64,000 nt of DNA from DATARH01 sp035550515 (GTDB taxonomy: Bacteria > Pseudomonadota > Alphaproteobacteria > ATCC43930 > CGMCC-115725), in the NCBI GenBank assembly GCA_035550515.1, contig DASZOZ010000039.1:1-64000 (forward strand). The letters run 5' to 3'. The translations under genes were made by a program, and so were the position numbers. The notes below the pieces were generated by a model, which was given only the letters and a program-made list of their open reading frames with translations, was not told the origin of the DNA and ran no database searches. This document shows, piece after piece, positions 18,488-27,580 of this stretch. Positions within the stretch are counted from its first letter, which is position 1, and each line of letters begins with the position of its first letter.

Positions 18488-19477
18488 GTGGAGTTCGAGT
18501 CCAGAGCTGCCGACATGTCTGCACCCCCGAGACCCGGCGAAACCGCGACTGCCGGCCTGCCCGTCGCCGCAACCGTTCTGGGGCTCGTCCTTGCGCTTGC
18601 CGGCGTCTTAGCTACCCCCGAGGGAAGCCCGGTTGACGACCTAGCGCATCGCGTGACCGTTGCTCTGCCGGGCTGGCTAATCGTGGCCGCGTTCGGCTCG
18701 GTCCTGCTCGCTGGCGCCATATTCGTCGGATTTGCCCTGCCCCGACCGCGTCCGCGCCGCAAAAAGGGCGAGGACGACCATGAAATGTATCAAGAGCCGA
18801 GGCGGGTTCCACTGCTGCTCGGGATCGCCATGCTCCTGCTGGCGCTTGCGCCCGCCGCCGTGCTGACAGGTCTATTGTTTTGGCTGGGGCAGGAGAATGT
18901 CGCGGTGCCTCTGGAAAGAGGCGCCGTCATCGCGCATCAGGGCCAAGTCGTCCCACCGCTCGCGGTTCACGCGCCGCGCTCGGGCGAAAAGCCGGTCCCG
19001 GCGTCTCCATTGACGACCGCCCTGGTGGGTGCGGCTGCGGTGCTTGCTGCATCGGCTGGGCTCACCGTTATATGGTGGCTCGCTTTTAGCGGCCGCTGGA
19101 TGCGGCGCCAACCATTCGACGAACGGTATCGCGCCCAAGTCGTGCAAGCCGTGGATGCGAGCCTGGAGGACCTCGCGTCCGAACCGGATGCACGCGTCGC
19201 CATCCGGAAGATCTACCGGAACTTCGAGCGCGTTTTGGCGGCGGCCGAAGTGCGGCGGCGACCTTGGCAAACCCCGGCGGAGTTTGCGCGGGCGGTGCTT
19301 GCGCGACTGTCGTTGCCGCGCCAGCTTGTGGAGGAGTTGACGCATCTCTTTGAAATCGCGCGCTTCAGTACGCACCCGCTCGGCGCGGGCGAGCGCGAGC
19401 GCGCCTGGCAATCATTAACCGGTATCCGCTCCGAAATCGAAGCCGCGTCCAACAGGCCGGACGCCCATGTACCGTAA
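18488..19477 (+). CDS. DUF4129-type membrane protein
   Basis: A 329-aa protein from a GTG with GGAGGAG 7 nt upstream. Four hydrophobic segments lie near residues 22-42, 58-80, 100-122 and 178-203. The cytoplasmic C-terminal region (about 210-320) has the DUF4129 pattern: AIRKIYRNFERVL, then RRPWQTPAEFARAVLARL and FEIARFSTHPLG. DUF4129 proteins accompany MoxR/DUF58 modules and transglutaminase-like proteins. It is the first gene of a five-gene operon with overlapping starts and stops (18488-22658), under fluoride riboswitch 1. The exact role is unknown. Confidence 0.8.
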   Translation: MEFESRAADMSAPPRPGETATAGLPVAATVLGLVLALAGVLATPEGSPVDDLAHRVTVALPGWLIVAAFGSVLLAGAIFVGFALPRPRPRRKKGEDDHEMYQEPRRVPLLLGIAMLLLALAPAAVLTGLLFWLGQENVAVPLERGAVIAHQGQVVPPLAVHAPRSGEKPVPASPLTTALVGAAAVLAASAGLTVIWWLAFSGRWMRRQPFDERYRAQVVQAVDASLEDLASEPDARVAIRKIYRNFERVLAAAEVRRRPWQTPAEFARAVLARLSLPRQLVEELTHLFEIARFSTHPLGAGERERAWQSLTGIRSEIEAASNRPDAHVP

Positions 19478-19928
19478 GCGGCGTTGGCCGGCGATTACGG
19501 CGGGGTATGCGGCATTCCTCGTCGCGCTCGGCGGCCTTACCGCTTTCGTCCACGAAAACGCCGCCCCGGCTAACCGGCCGGCCATCATTCGCGCGGCGGT
19601 CTGCTTCGTCGCCGCCATCGTGCTGCTTCACCTCAGGCGCTACTTTCGCGGCGATTCGCTGTGGGAGCCGCCATCGGATTTCGAGAAGGCGCTGTCGGCG
19701 GCGCCACCTCCGCCGAAGCTTCATCCGGAGTTCGCCCGGTTGCGGGAGGAGGTCGCGAACGCGCTGGCCCGCCAATCGTCTTTCGAGAGCACGCTTGAAC
19801 CACGGCTGGAAGAGCTGGCCCGCGCGTATGGAAGCGAGTTCGGGAAAGCCGCTACGGTGACGCAGCGCCGGAGGCCGTCGCCGGAAACGCTCGCCGAATT
19901 CATCAGCCAGATTGAGCGCCGCGAATGA
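19467..19928 (+). CDS. Small two-helix membrane protein of MoxR operon
   Basis: A 153-aa protein whose ATG overlaps the DUF4129 gene by 11 bp. Two membrane segments lie near residues 8-27 and 38-56. A Pro-rich linker and a soluble C-terminal helical domain (FARLREEVANALARQSSFES) follow. I do not recognise a family. Its fixed place between DUF4129 and MoxR suggests an accessory membrane subunit of that module. Confidence 0.7.
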   Translation: MYRKRRWPAITAGYAAFLVALGGLTAFVHENAAPANRPAIIRAAVCFVAAIVLLHLRRYFRGDSLWEPPSDFEKALSAAPPPPKLHPEFARLREEVANALARQSSFESTLEPRLEELARAYGSEFGKAATVTQRRRPSPETLAEFISQIERRE

Positions 19929-20881
19929 AGATTTCCGAAGTCGAAAGTCGGTGCCGCGAGGTCCTCGATGCGCTGTCGCAGGTGATCGTTGGAAAGGACG
20001 ATGTCCTGCGGCAGATGCTCGCCGGGATTCTCGCGAACGGCCATATTCTGATCGAAGATTTCCCGGGCCTGGCCAAGACGCTGATCGCCCGGCTCACCAG
20101 CGAGGCGCTCGACCTCGAGTTCCGGCGGATCCAGTTCACGCCGGACCTGCTGCCCGGCGACATCACGGGCAGCTTTCTCTACGACCAAAGGAAAGGCGTT
20201 TTCGACTTCCGACCCGGACCGATCTTCACCCAGCTCCTGCTGGCGGACGAAATCAACCGCGCGACGCCGAAGACGCAATCGGCCCTGCTCGAAGCGATGC
20301 AGGAAAACCAGGTGACGGTGGAAGGCGAAACCCATCCTTTGGGCGAGCCATTCATCGTGATCGCGACGCAGAACCCGATCGACCTGGAGGGCACTTATGC
20401 GCTCCCGGAGGCCCAGCTCGACCGCTTCCTCATGCGGATCGCGGTCGGCTATCCGAGCCGCGAGGAAGAGCGTGAAATCCTGTCCCGCCGTCGTCTTCGA
20501 CGCGGCGAGGAGGCGCATGCGCCCCAGGTGGTCCGGCGCGGCGAGCTGCTGGCGATGCAGGCGGCGCTCGAAACCGTGCAGGTCGACCGCTCGGTCGAGG
20601 ACTACATCGTCGATCTCGCGCGCGCGACCCGGGACGATCCACGCATCGCGCTGGGCGCTTCGCCGCGCGGCACGCTCGCCTTGTTCCGCCTCGCGCGGGC
20701 GGAAGCGGCGCTGAACCGCCGCGACTTTGTGACGCCGGACGACGTCAAGGCGATGGCGGCGCCGGCGCTCGCGCACCGCCTGTTGCTGCGTCCCGAGCTT
20801 TGGGTCACGAAAGTGGCCGCCGCCGATATCGTCGGGGAAATCTTGGAGAGAGTGCCGACCCCGAGGACGGTCGAAGTGTGA
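19925..20881 (+). CDS. MoxR-family AAA+ ATPase
   Basis: A 318-aa cytoplasmic AAA+ chaperone. Walker A is the MoxR variant EDFPGLAKTLI (about residues 41-51), Walker B is LLLADEINRATPKTQSALLE, and sensor 1 is IATQNPIDLEGTY, followed by AQLDRF. The C-terminal lid has ALGASPRGTLALFRLARAEA. The ATG overlaps the previous stop as ATGA, so translation is coupled. MoxR ATPases remodel or activate partner proteins, usually the DUF58/VWA-like protein encoded next door. P-loop ATPases are plausible targets of metal-fluoride phosphate mimics, which would fit fluoride control; that link is inference. Confidence 0.93.
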   Translation: MKISEVESRCREVLDALSQVIVGKDDVLRQMLAGILANGHILIEDFPGLAKTLIARLTSEALDLEFRRIQFTPDLLPGDITGSFLYDQRKGVFDFRPGPIFTQLLLADEINRATPKTQSALLEAMQENQVTVEGETHPLGEPFIVIATQNPIDLEGTYALPEAQLDRFLMRIAVGYPSREEEREILSRRRLRRGEEAHAPQVVRRGELLAMQAALETVQVDRSVEDYIVDLARATRDDPRIALGASPRGTLALFRLARAEAALNRRDFVTPDDVKAMAAPALAHRLLLRPELWVTKVAAADIVGEILERVPTPRTVEV

Positions 20882-22155
20882 GCGGCCGACCGACACCGCA
20901 GGCCTTTGCGCTGGCGACGCTGTTCGCCTGGTGTCTCTTTCTCGGCGTCCTTTGCGATCGTCTTGAACTTCTAGTCGCCGCACTGCCGCTCGCAATGGGG
21001 TTCCTCTCGGCGGCATGCGGCGTCCGCCGCCGGCGCTTCGGCCTCGCCCAGACGGTGTCGGGAAGTCGGCTCGCGGAGGGGGGACAAGTAACCGTGCATG
21101 TCAGGCTTGAAGCGGCCGACGCTCTGCCGATCGCCGAGATCCTGTCGCTCGTGCCTCGGCAGCTCGGCGTAGCTTCAGGAAACAACCGGACGGCACAGAC
21201 CATCGAAGCCGGCGGAAGCGCGGACTGGTCTTTTGACCTCGACTGTCCGGCGCGCGGGCGGTTCGATCTTGGAACTGCGCTCCTCCGGCTCTGGGATCGC
21301 TCCGGGCTGCGGATCGTCGAGCACCGGCTAACGCAGGAAGCGGAGATAGCGGTTTATCCTGGCGTCGAGCGGCTGCGGCACGTGCCGCAGCCGCTGCGGA
21401 CGCAGTCGTCGTTTGGCAATTATGTCTCGCCGCGGGTTGGCGAAGGGATCGAGCCCGGCGACCTGCGGCCTTTCGCGCCCGGCGACCGCGTACGACACAT
21501 CAACTGGCGCGCGACTGCGCGGCGGGGTGAGCTCTATGTGACGCGTTTTCAGGAAGAGCGGAACGCGGACGTCGTGCTGCTGCTCGACGCGCTGTCGGAT
21601 AGCGGCGCCTCGCCCCGCTCCAGCCTCGACCTCGGAGTCCGGGCTGCAGCCGCGCTCGCCCACGCCTATCTCGCCCGGAAAGATCGCGTGGGTTTTATCG
21701 AATACGGAGGTTTCCTGCGCTGGATCGGCCCGGGGACCGGCCGACGCCAAGCCGAGGCGGTGGCCGAAGCACTCTTGCCGGCGGCCACGCATTTCAGCTA
21801 CGTCGCGCCGCGCCTCGATCGTTTGCCGCCGCGTATCCTGCCGGCCAACGCGCTCGTCATAGCGCTCAGTCCTTTGCTCGACGAGCGCTTCACCGACGCG
21901 CTTGCCGACCTCGTCGCGCGCGGTTTCGATGTGATCCTCGTCGCAATATCGCCGGTCGAAGTGACGCGCCGGTCGCTCGCCGGATCGACGGTCGATGACC
22001 TCGCCTGCCGCCTATGGGCGCTCGAATGGCGCGCGAAGTTGACCGCACTGAAGCGGCATGGCGTCCGGGCCGTGGAGTGGGACGGCGTCGCTCCGCTGGA
22101 GGCGGTGTTGTCGGGGCTCGCCCGGACCAGGCGGGGCTGGGTCGGGCGATCATGA
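20878..22155 (+). CDS. DUF58-domain protein, MoxR partner
   Basis: About 425 aa from the GTG at 20878, which overlaps the moxR stop as GTGA; a longer frame from 20800 would run deep into moxR. Two N-terminal membrane helices come first (FALATLFAWCLFLGVLCDRL and the next hydrophobic block). The DUF58 signature follows: GEGIEPGDLRPFAPGDRVRH, INWRATARRGELYVTRF, then a VWA-like strand VVLLLDALSDSG. DUF58 proteins are membrane-anchored partners of MoxR ATPases. The VWA-like fold may bind a metal ion. Confidence 0.88.
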   Translation: MSGRPTPQAFALATLFAWCLFLGVLCDRLELLVAALPLAMGFLSAACGVRRRRFGLAQTVSGSRLAEGGQVTVHVRLEAADALPIAEILSLVPRQLGVASGNNRTAQTIEAGGSADWSFDLDCPARGRFDLGTALLRLWDRSGLRIVEHRLTQEAEIAVYPGVERLRHVPQPLRTQSSFGNYVSPRVGEGIEPGDLRPFAPGDRVRHINWRATARRGELYVTRFQEERNADVVLLLDALSDSGASPRSSLDLGVRAAAALAHAYLARKDRVGFIEYGGFLRWIGPGTGRRQAEAVAEALLPAATHFSYVAPRLDRLPPRILPANALVIALSPLLDERFTDALADLVARGFDVILVAISPVEVTRRSLAGSTVDDLACRLWALEWRAKLTALKRHGVRAVEWDGVAPLEAVLSGLARTRRGWVGRS

Positions 22156-22658
22156 GCCGGTATTGGAGCCTGTTACCGGTGCTCGTCCTGGTTGGCGTGC
22201 CGATCTGGAGCGCCCCATCGGATATCGTGATCGCGATCGAGGGGCTCGCCGCGCTGTTCTGCATCGGAGGCCTTCTCGCGGGCACGCTCGGCCTCGTCAC
22301 GGTGGGCGGCGTCATCGGAACGATCGGCTACGCCGCGGCGGCGGTCACCGCGGGCGGCGGCACCGATATTGTCGGCGCGGCTGTCTACGGTCTCGCGCTT
22401 CTGACCCTCCTTGATCTTAGCGAATTCGCGCGGCGCTTCCGCGGCGCGGCGGTCACCGAGGCGGTTTTGCGGGCGCAGGTCGCCTACTGGCTCGCGCGGG
22501 CGGGCCTGATTGCCGCCGTCGCGGCCGCGCTTTTGCTCTGCGCCGCCGCGCTCGCGATGCTCGTGCCCGGCTCCGCGCGGGCGGTCGTTGCCGGCGCGGG
22601 GGCACTATTGGCGTTTGCCGGTGCGCTGCGGGCCGGGATCGGCAAGCCCGAGCGCTGA
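22152..22658 (+). CDS. Polytopic membrane protein, last gene of MoxR operon
   Basis: About 168 aa. The ATG at 22152 overlaps the DUF58 stop as ATGA, which decides the start over longer frames. Five or so hydrophobic segments fill nearly the whole length (LLPVLVLVGVPIW; LAALFCIGGLLAGTLGLVTV; IIGxIGYAAAAV region; LIAAVAAALLLCAAALAML). No family recognised. It closes the fluoride-riboswitch-1 operon, 11 bp before a convergent stop. Confidence 0.72.
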   Translation: MSRYWSLLPVLVLVGVPIWSAPSDIVIAIEGLAALFCIGGLLAGTLGLVTVGGVIGTIGYAAAAVTAGGGTDIVGAAVYGLALLTLLDLSEFARRFRGAAVTEAVLRAQVAYWLARAGLIAAVAAALLLCAAALAMLVPGSARAVVAGAGALLAFAGALRAGIGKPER

Positions 22659-22669
22659 GAACGATCGCC

Positions 22670-24340
22670 CTACTGCGCTGCTGCCGGCAGGTCGACCTGG
22701 CGTGAGAGACGGTCGCCGAAGATGTCCCGGTACAGATCCTCGCCGTAGCTCGTCGGCAGCGGATCGCCTTCGAGCAGCTTGAAAGTCCGGTCGCGCTCGG
22801 CGCGAAGGAACAGGGTGCCGTCGGCATCGCGTTCGAGAAAACCCCGCGACAGCTCGTAGAGATGCGTCACACAGACAATCCGGATTTGCTTGTCGAGAAG
22901 CGCCGTCATGATCTGGCGAGCGACTTCGGAGCCCTCGCGTTCGTTGGTGGCGGCAAAGGACTCGTTCAGCAGCAGCAAGCCGCCGGGACGCAGGTGGTCG
23001 ACGATCTCGCTCATGCGGCTGAGCTCTTCGTCGAGCTTACCGCTCTTCATCCCGGCGTCCTCTTCGCGCTTGTAATGCGTGAAGACGCCGCTCGCGAGGC
23101 TCGCCCGGAATTCCTCGGCACCGACGAACATGCCCGCCTGCATCATCAGCTGGGCCAGGCCCAGGCTCCGCAGGAAAGTCGATTTGCCGCCGGTGTTCGC
23201 CCCGGTGACGACGACAAGGCGTTTGCCGTCGCCGGCCATGTCGTTGCCGACGGCGCGCCTGTCGAGCTTGATCGTGAGACACACATCATAGAGGCCCCGC
23301 ACTGCGAGACGCTGCTCGTCCGCGGGCGCCGGTACGGGCATGCATATCGGCTCCCCTTTTCGGCCCAGTGCCTCGCGGAGATTGAGGCAGCCGACATAGA
23401 AAGCGAGCTCCGCCTGCAGCATGCCGAAGAAGTCGCGCACATGATCGGCGGATTGCGCGAGCGCGTCGGCGACCAGCGCGATACCGCGGTTTCTGAGTTC
23501 CGCAAGCGCACGGGCCCCGGCTTCGTCGCGCGGGTGAAGTGCAAAACTGTAGACCGGCGAAGCCTGGGGCCGAAGCCGCGCAGGACAGACTTCGATCCGT
23601 TCGCGACAGCGGAGCACCAGGCGATCGAGGGCATCGGCCAACCGGCGCCACCAGTTCATGGGACGTTGTGGAAAGCGCCGCAGAACGTAGTTTGCTCCTC
23701 TGTTGCCCTTACCGAGAGCGGCGCTGAGCAGCACGCCCTCCCGCAATTTCAGCTCATCGAGGTCGCGCTGAACGCGCATGAGGTACTCGTCGTCGAGATC
23801 GCGCTGCAGCATCGCGAAGAACTTGGTCGCGCCCTCGGAGGTGAAATTGCCCGCTTGCGCGTCGGCGATGCGGCGCAACTTTCGCAGCAAACCGAGCATG
23901 GCCGATAAGAGATCGATCCCGTGCCGAAGGACCGCATCCGGGTACCGGGCGAAAAAGGAGCCGAGATAATGCCGTTGTTGCTCCGCCGTCGCTTCGACGG
24001 CGACGGTATACAGCTCCCGGATGACGGCGGGATGGGCGAGGCAATCTTGCAAAACCGCCTGCCGATAGCGGATCGTGTCGATGTCGCCGGAAACACCGCC
24101 GAGAACCACCCGGCGCGAGACCTCGAAGACGCAGTCGTCGTCTTGCGCCATGGTTTCGAACAGCGTTCTCAAGGCGAGATCCGCAGTCAGCGTTTCCGCA
24201 TTCCAGGGAAGGCCGCGCTGCGGATCGCAGGTGCGGGTCTGGTTGCGCCGTCCGTTCCGCGCGGCTTCCCGCAGCGCCGCCTCTTCCAACGGCGGCCGCC
24301 AATCGAACTCGCTGTCGCGATGGAGCAGATGCGCTTTCAC
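22670..24340 (-). CDS. MutS-like ATPase (second of pair)
   Basis: About 556 aa from the GTG at 24340, which overlaps the preceding gene's stop as GTGA; this decides the start. The N-terminal two thirds are helical like the MutS lever/clamp region (FFARYPDAVLRHGIDLLSAM). The C-terminal MutS ATPase domain has Walker A VVTGANTGGKSTFLR (about residues 376-390), Walker B LLLLNESFAATNEREG and CVTHLYEL. It lacks the mismatch-binding domain with the Phe-x-Glu motif, so it is not canonical mismatch repair. It is the third gene of a dynamin-mutS-mutS operon under fluoride riboswitch 2. I recall MutS-like genes among reported fluoride-riboswitch targets. Confidence 0.85.
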   Translation of the reverse strand: MKAHLLHRDSEFDWRPPLEEAALREAARNGRRNQTRTCDPQRGLPWNAETLTADLALRTLFETMAQDDDCVFEVSRRVVLGGVSGDIDTIRYRQAVLQDCLAHPAVIRELYTVAVEATAEQQRHYLGSFFARYPDAVLRHGIDLLSAMLGLLRKLRRIADAQAGNFTSEGATKFFAMLQRDLDDEYLMRVQRDLDELKLREGVLLSAALGKGNRGANYVLRRFPQRPMNWWRRLADALDRLVLRCRERIEVCPARLRPQASPVYSFALHPRDEAGARALAELRNRGIALVADALAQSADHVRDFFGMLQAELAFYVGCLNLREALGRKGEPICMPVPAPADEQRLAVRGLYDVCLTIKLDRRAVGNDMAGDGKRLVVVTGANTGGKSTFLRSLGLAQLMMQAGMFVGAEEFRASLASGVFTHYKREEDAGMKSGKLDEELSRMSEIVDHLRPGGLLLLNESFAATNEREGSEVARQIMTALLDKQIRIVCVTHLYELSRGFLERDADGTLFLRAERDRTFKLLEGDPLPTSYGEDLYRDIFGDRLSRQVDLPAAAQ

Positions 24341-25887
24341 GACGGGATTCGCTCGATGATCATGTCGCGGGTAAGCCGATATTTCTCGGCGATCGACATG
24401 GCATAGGCGAGGCCGTCTGCCGGACGCCTCAGGATCTTGTACGTTCGCTCCGCGGGACTGTCGGGCACCACGGTGCTCGTCATGCTGACGGTTTTCTGTC
24501 CGAGCGACGCGAGTTCGTCGATAAAGGTCACCCAGACGCAATAAAGGTCGAGCTGCATGATCTCGGCGGCCACCTTCTTGCCCAGCACGATGGCGTCCTG
24601 CAGCGCGGTGGACGAGAAGATCTCGTTCATCACGATCACGCTCCGGGGCGTGGCCGCGTCCAGGATGCCGTGGATTCTGACGAGGTCGTCCTGCAGTTTG
24701 CCGCGCAGGTCGCCCATGTTTTCACGACGCTCGAAATGGGTAAACAGTCGGTCGGCGAGCGTCAGCCGGGCGGACCTGCCGGGGATCGGGCATCCCAGCG
24801 CGGCGAGATAGTGCAGTTGGCCGAACATCCGGGCGAATGTCGTCTTGCCGCCCTGGTTCGGTCCGGAGACGACGATGATCCGCTCCGGCCCACGCAAATG
24901 GAATTCGTTGCAGACCGGGGTCTGGTGCCGCTCGGCCAGCCGGCCCGCGAGCGCCAGGTCAAAAGCCTCATAGTCGTAGATCTCGCCGCGCTCCGCAGTT
25001 GCCTGTGGATAGCAGAAGCTCAGCCCGCGCTCGCGAAGCGGACCGATATAGGCAAGATAGGCGACGTAGAATTGGATCTCACGGTCGAACGCGACGAGCG
25101 TCTGGTCGCGAAAATCAGCCATGTCGGCGCAAAATCGACCGAGTTCGCCGAATAATTCGGGATAGAGCAGCGCAACGCGGTCGAGGATTTGCGCCTCGAT
25201 ATGATTGACTTCGGCCGGCTCGCTGAAATCGAATTTGTAGCCCTGCGCCTCGCCTTGCCGGAACCGCTCGAAGGTCGCCAGCACTTCGGCGCTGTAGTCC
25301 GGCTCACCTTCATATAGGCGGACGTCCACCCTCGTCCCCTGGATCAGCGTGCCATACCTAATGGCGGCCAGATCGGCCTTGAGCTGTTTGACTTGCTGGA
25401 AAAGCGACCGAAAGGCGGCTGCTCCGGCATAATCGGCAAGATGATCGAGAAACGCCCGGAGGCCATAAGAATTCAAGGAGATGGAACACATATCCTTAAG
25501 CAGCTTCATCACTGCGTCGCAATAGATGTCCGCCGCGTCGAGAAACCAGGCCTGCTGCTGCAGCCTGTGGCGAAGCTTGCCGGCTTGCGCGAAGTGATCG
25601 CGCACCGCGCGCATATTGCGGGCGAAGGCGCCGATATGGTTGAAAAGCTCCGGTTGCTCGAGGTCGCGCATGATGTCATGACGAAACTCGATGGCTTCCA
25701 GGTTGCGCAACGGCGCATGGAAAAAAGGCGCAAGATCGTATTCTTCCTTACCGGCTATGATGGCCGCGACAATCTGGTCAAGATTGAGATCGACAAAGAA
25801 GTTCGGCGCTCCGGTTTGGCCGCCGGACGGGCGGTCACCGGGGTCGCGGAAGAGAATGCTCCGGAAGGTCATAGGGCTAACCATCAT
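24337..25887 (-). CDS. MutS-like ATPase (first of pair)
   Basis: About 516 aa. The start is uncertain: ATGs at 25887 (overlapping the dynamin gene by 11 bp) and 25872 are both possible, and no ribosome site stands out, implying coupled translation. Helical N-terminal region, then the MutS ATPase: Walker A VVSGPNQGGKTTFAR near residue 340, Walker B VIVMNEIFSSTALQDA and VWVTFIDEL. Like its neighbour it has no mismatch-recognition domain. Two unlike MutS ATPases encoded side by side suggest an obligate heterodimer, since MutS ATPase sites form across a dimer. Confidence 0.85.
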   Translation of the reverse strand: MMVSPMTFRSILFRDPGDRPSGGQTGAPNFFVDLNLDQIVAAIIAGKEEYDLAPFFHAPLRNLEAIEFRHDIMRDLEQPELFNHIGAFARNMRAVRDHFAQAGKLRHRLQQQAWFLDAADIYCDAVMKLLKDMCSISLNSYGLRAFLDHLADYAGAAAFRSLFQQVKQLKADLAAIRYGTLIQGTRVDVRLYEGEPDYSAEVLATFERFRQGEAQGYKFDFSEPAEVNHIEAQILDRVALLYPELFGELGRFCADMADFRDQTLVAFDREIQFYVAYLAYIGPLRERGLSFCYPQATAERGEIYDYEAFDLALAGRLAERHQTPVCNEFHLRGPERIIVVSGPNQGGKTTFARMFGQLHYLAALGCPIPGRSARLTLADRLFTHFERRENMGDLRGKLQDDLVRIHGILDAATPRSVIVMNEIFSSTALQDAIVLGKKVAAEIMQLDLYCVWVTFIDELASLGQKTVSMTSTVVPDSPAERTYKILRRPADGLAYAMSIAEKYRLTRDMIIERIPS

Positions 25888-27571
25888 CAGCAAAGCCGAC
25901 AGCCGGCAAAAACAGCGGCGTCGACGTGTTTAGCGTGCGATGTCCCGCGAGCATGAAGAGCGCACGCTCTGCCGCCTTCTCCTCTTCGTCGCTCGCGAGA
26001 TAACGGCGGAGGCCGTCGTGTTTCAGGGCGTAGCGCCGCAGATTGTCCGCCATTCGCTGCAAGACCGCGCCCTGCCGTGCGAGCAACCGGGTGGCCACCG
26101 GGTGTTCTCCCAGCGCCGCAGACAAAAGCCGGAGATGCGGCAGGCAGATATCGGATACGGACGCGAGCGCCAGGTCCGGCACGGCGCGAAGGCGTCCGGC
26201 TAGCGCGTTCACGGCAGTCGTTTCAGCGACGACGCGGACGTCGCAGGCCGCGCACGGGCCGGTATCGAGAGCAAGTCTCCGTCGGTCAGCCGTGGCGTTC
26301 GAGCCTAAACCGGAGGCCGGAGCCGCAAAAGCCGAAAGCCGGGAAGCCCATCGGTCGAGTACGTCGGCAAAGCCGATGCAGGTCCCCTGCGGCGACGACA
26401 TCTGCTCGTAGAGCCATGTGTGAAAGCTGCAAAGACCGCCCGAGCCGGCGAGCTGACGCTGCTTTTCGGGATTGACCGTGATGTCGTACTGGAAATGGCG
26501 CAGGAAATCGAAAAGGCGCTCGGTGACGTGGGCGCAGATTTCGCAAGGTTTCGGTTGCGCCCCGAGCGCCGTTGCGTTGTCGATCGTCGCGGCCGTGACG
26601 GCCGTGCCGCGCGCGCCGCCCACTTGCCGGGCGAGCATCGCAAGCCGTTCACTTCCAGTTGTCGTCTCCGGCCGGCGTGGTAGCGCCGCGAGAACGCCGC
26701 CGATACGGTGGCACATGCGCAGCAGAAACTCCCGGCTTTTTTCGGTGATCAGGTAACGCACGAGCTCGGCTTCGAAGGCGGCAACGCCGCTTGCCGCAAG
26801 CAGGGCGGCATCGCCTTTCTGCTTGGCGATGAGGCCGTCGCGGGCCGAGAGGGAGAAAATGCCGAGGTTGCGTGCCTCGAGCAGGCCTCGCAGTTGCTCG
26901 CGGAGATAGGCCAACGCCTGTTCGCGTTCTTCGGCGCTGACCATGTCCTGCTTGTTGACGACGACAAAGGCGGGCTGCCCGGCAGCCGCGGCGCTCCGCA
27001 GGAAACGGACCTCTTCGTCGGATAGAGGCCCTTCATAGCTGGTGACTAGGATAAAGGCGTCGGCTTCGGGCAGGAAGCGCTCGGTCGTCCGCGTATTCTC
27101 GACAATCGGCGATCCGAGCCCCGGCGTATCGATGAAATGAAAGCCGCGGCGGAGCAATTCGACCGGCAGCTGCACCTGGGCGATGCTAACCCGCCGGTGG
27201 TTTCCAGAGTTCCCCTCCTCCGTTACGTACTGAGACAGCGCGCCGAGCGGGATGTCCTGGGGGATGCCGAGGCCGGCGAAGTGAATGACGGCTTGTTCTC
27301 GAGTGCCGTAGGTAACCGTGGTGATGACCGAGGTGAGCGGCCGAATCCCGGTAGGCAACCGGTCGGTGCCAAGCACGGCGTTCATCAACGAGGTTTTGCC
27401 GCGGCTGAAACGGCCGACGACGACCAGGTTGAAGCGGTCTTCGGCGAGGCGGCTGAAGAGTTCGCGCACCTGGTTTTGAAGTTGCTGGGGTAGCTGGGAG
27501 CTAGCGGCGCCGGACTGCCGCAGCACCTCGGCGAGCTGGAACTTGGCCTGTTCGTATTCCCTGAGATCCAT
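25877..27571 (-). CDS. Dynamin-like GTPase fused to a Cys-rich C-terminal domain
   Basis: A 564-aa protein. The GTPase domain has P-loop GRFSRGKTS (residues 53-61), G2 Thr in LTSVITTVTYG, G3 DTPGLGS and G4 NKQD. After about residue 330 it does not look like the dynamin stalk. It has a CEIC motif (about 339-342), then GLCSFHTWLYEQ, GTCIGFADVLDRW and a second PCAACDV, resembling DUF6062-type Cys/His domains that may bind zinc. It is the first gene of the dynamin-mutS-mutS operon. AGGAG lies 9 nt before ATG and inside a riboswitch-controlled helix. Role in membrane remodelling or stress is inference. Confidence 0.85.
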   Translation of the reverse strand: MDLREYEQAKFQLAEVLRQSGAASSQLPQQLQNQVRELFSRLAEDRFNLVVVGRFSRGKTSLMNAVLGTDRLPTGIRPLTSVITTVTYGTREQAVIHFAGLGIPQDIPLGALSQYVTEEGNSGNHRRVSIAQVQLPVELLRRGFHFIDTPGLGSPIVENTRTTERFLPEADAFILVTSYEGPLSDEEVRFLRSAAAAGQPAFVVVNKQDMVSAEEREQALAYLREQLRGLLEARNLGIFSLSARDGLIAKQKGDAALLAASGVAAFEAELVRYLITEKSREFLLRMCHRIGGVLAALPRRPETTTGSERLAMLARQVGGARGTAVTAATIDNATALGAQPKPCEICAHVTERLFDFLRHFQYDITVNPEKQRQLAGSGGLCSFHTWLYEQMSSPQGTCIGFADVLDRWASRLSAFAAPASGLGSNATADRRRLALDTGPCAACDVRVVAETTAVNALAGRLRAVPDLALASVSDICLPHLRLLSAALGEHPVATRLLARQGAVLQRMADNLRRYALKHDGLRRYLASDEEEKAAERALFMLAGHRTLNTSTPLFLPAVGFADDG

Positions 27572-27580
27572 CTAGGCGCG

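Noticed and set aside
19721..21016. A 431-codon minus-strand frame
   Set aside because: Antisense to the MoxR gene, which carries Walker A, Walker B and sensor motifs.
22670..25887. Canonical mismatch-repair mutS genes
   Set aside because: Only the lever/ATPase regions are present; the N-terminal mismatch-binding domain is absent in both.
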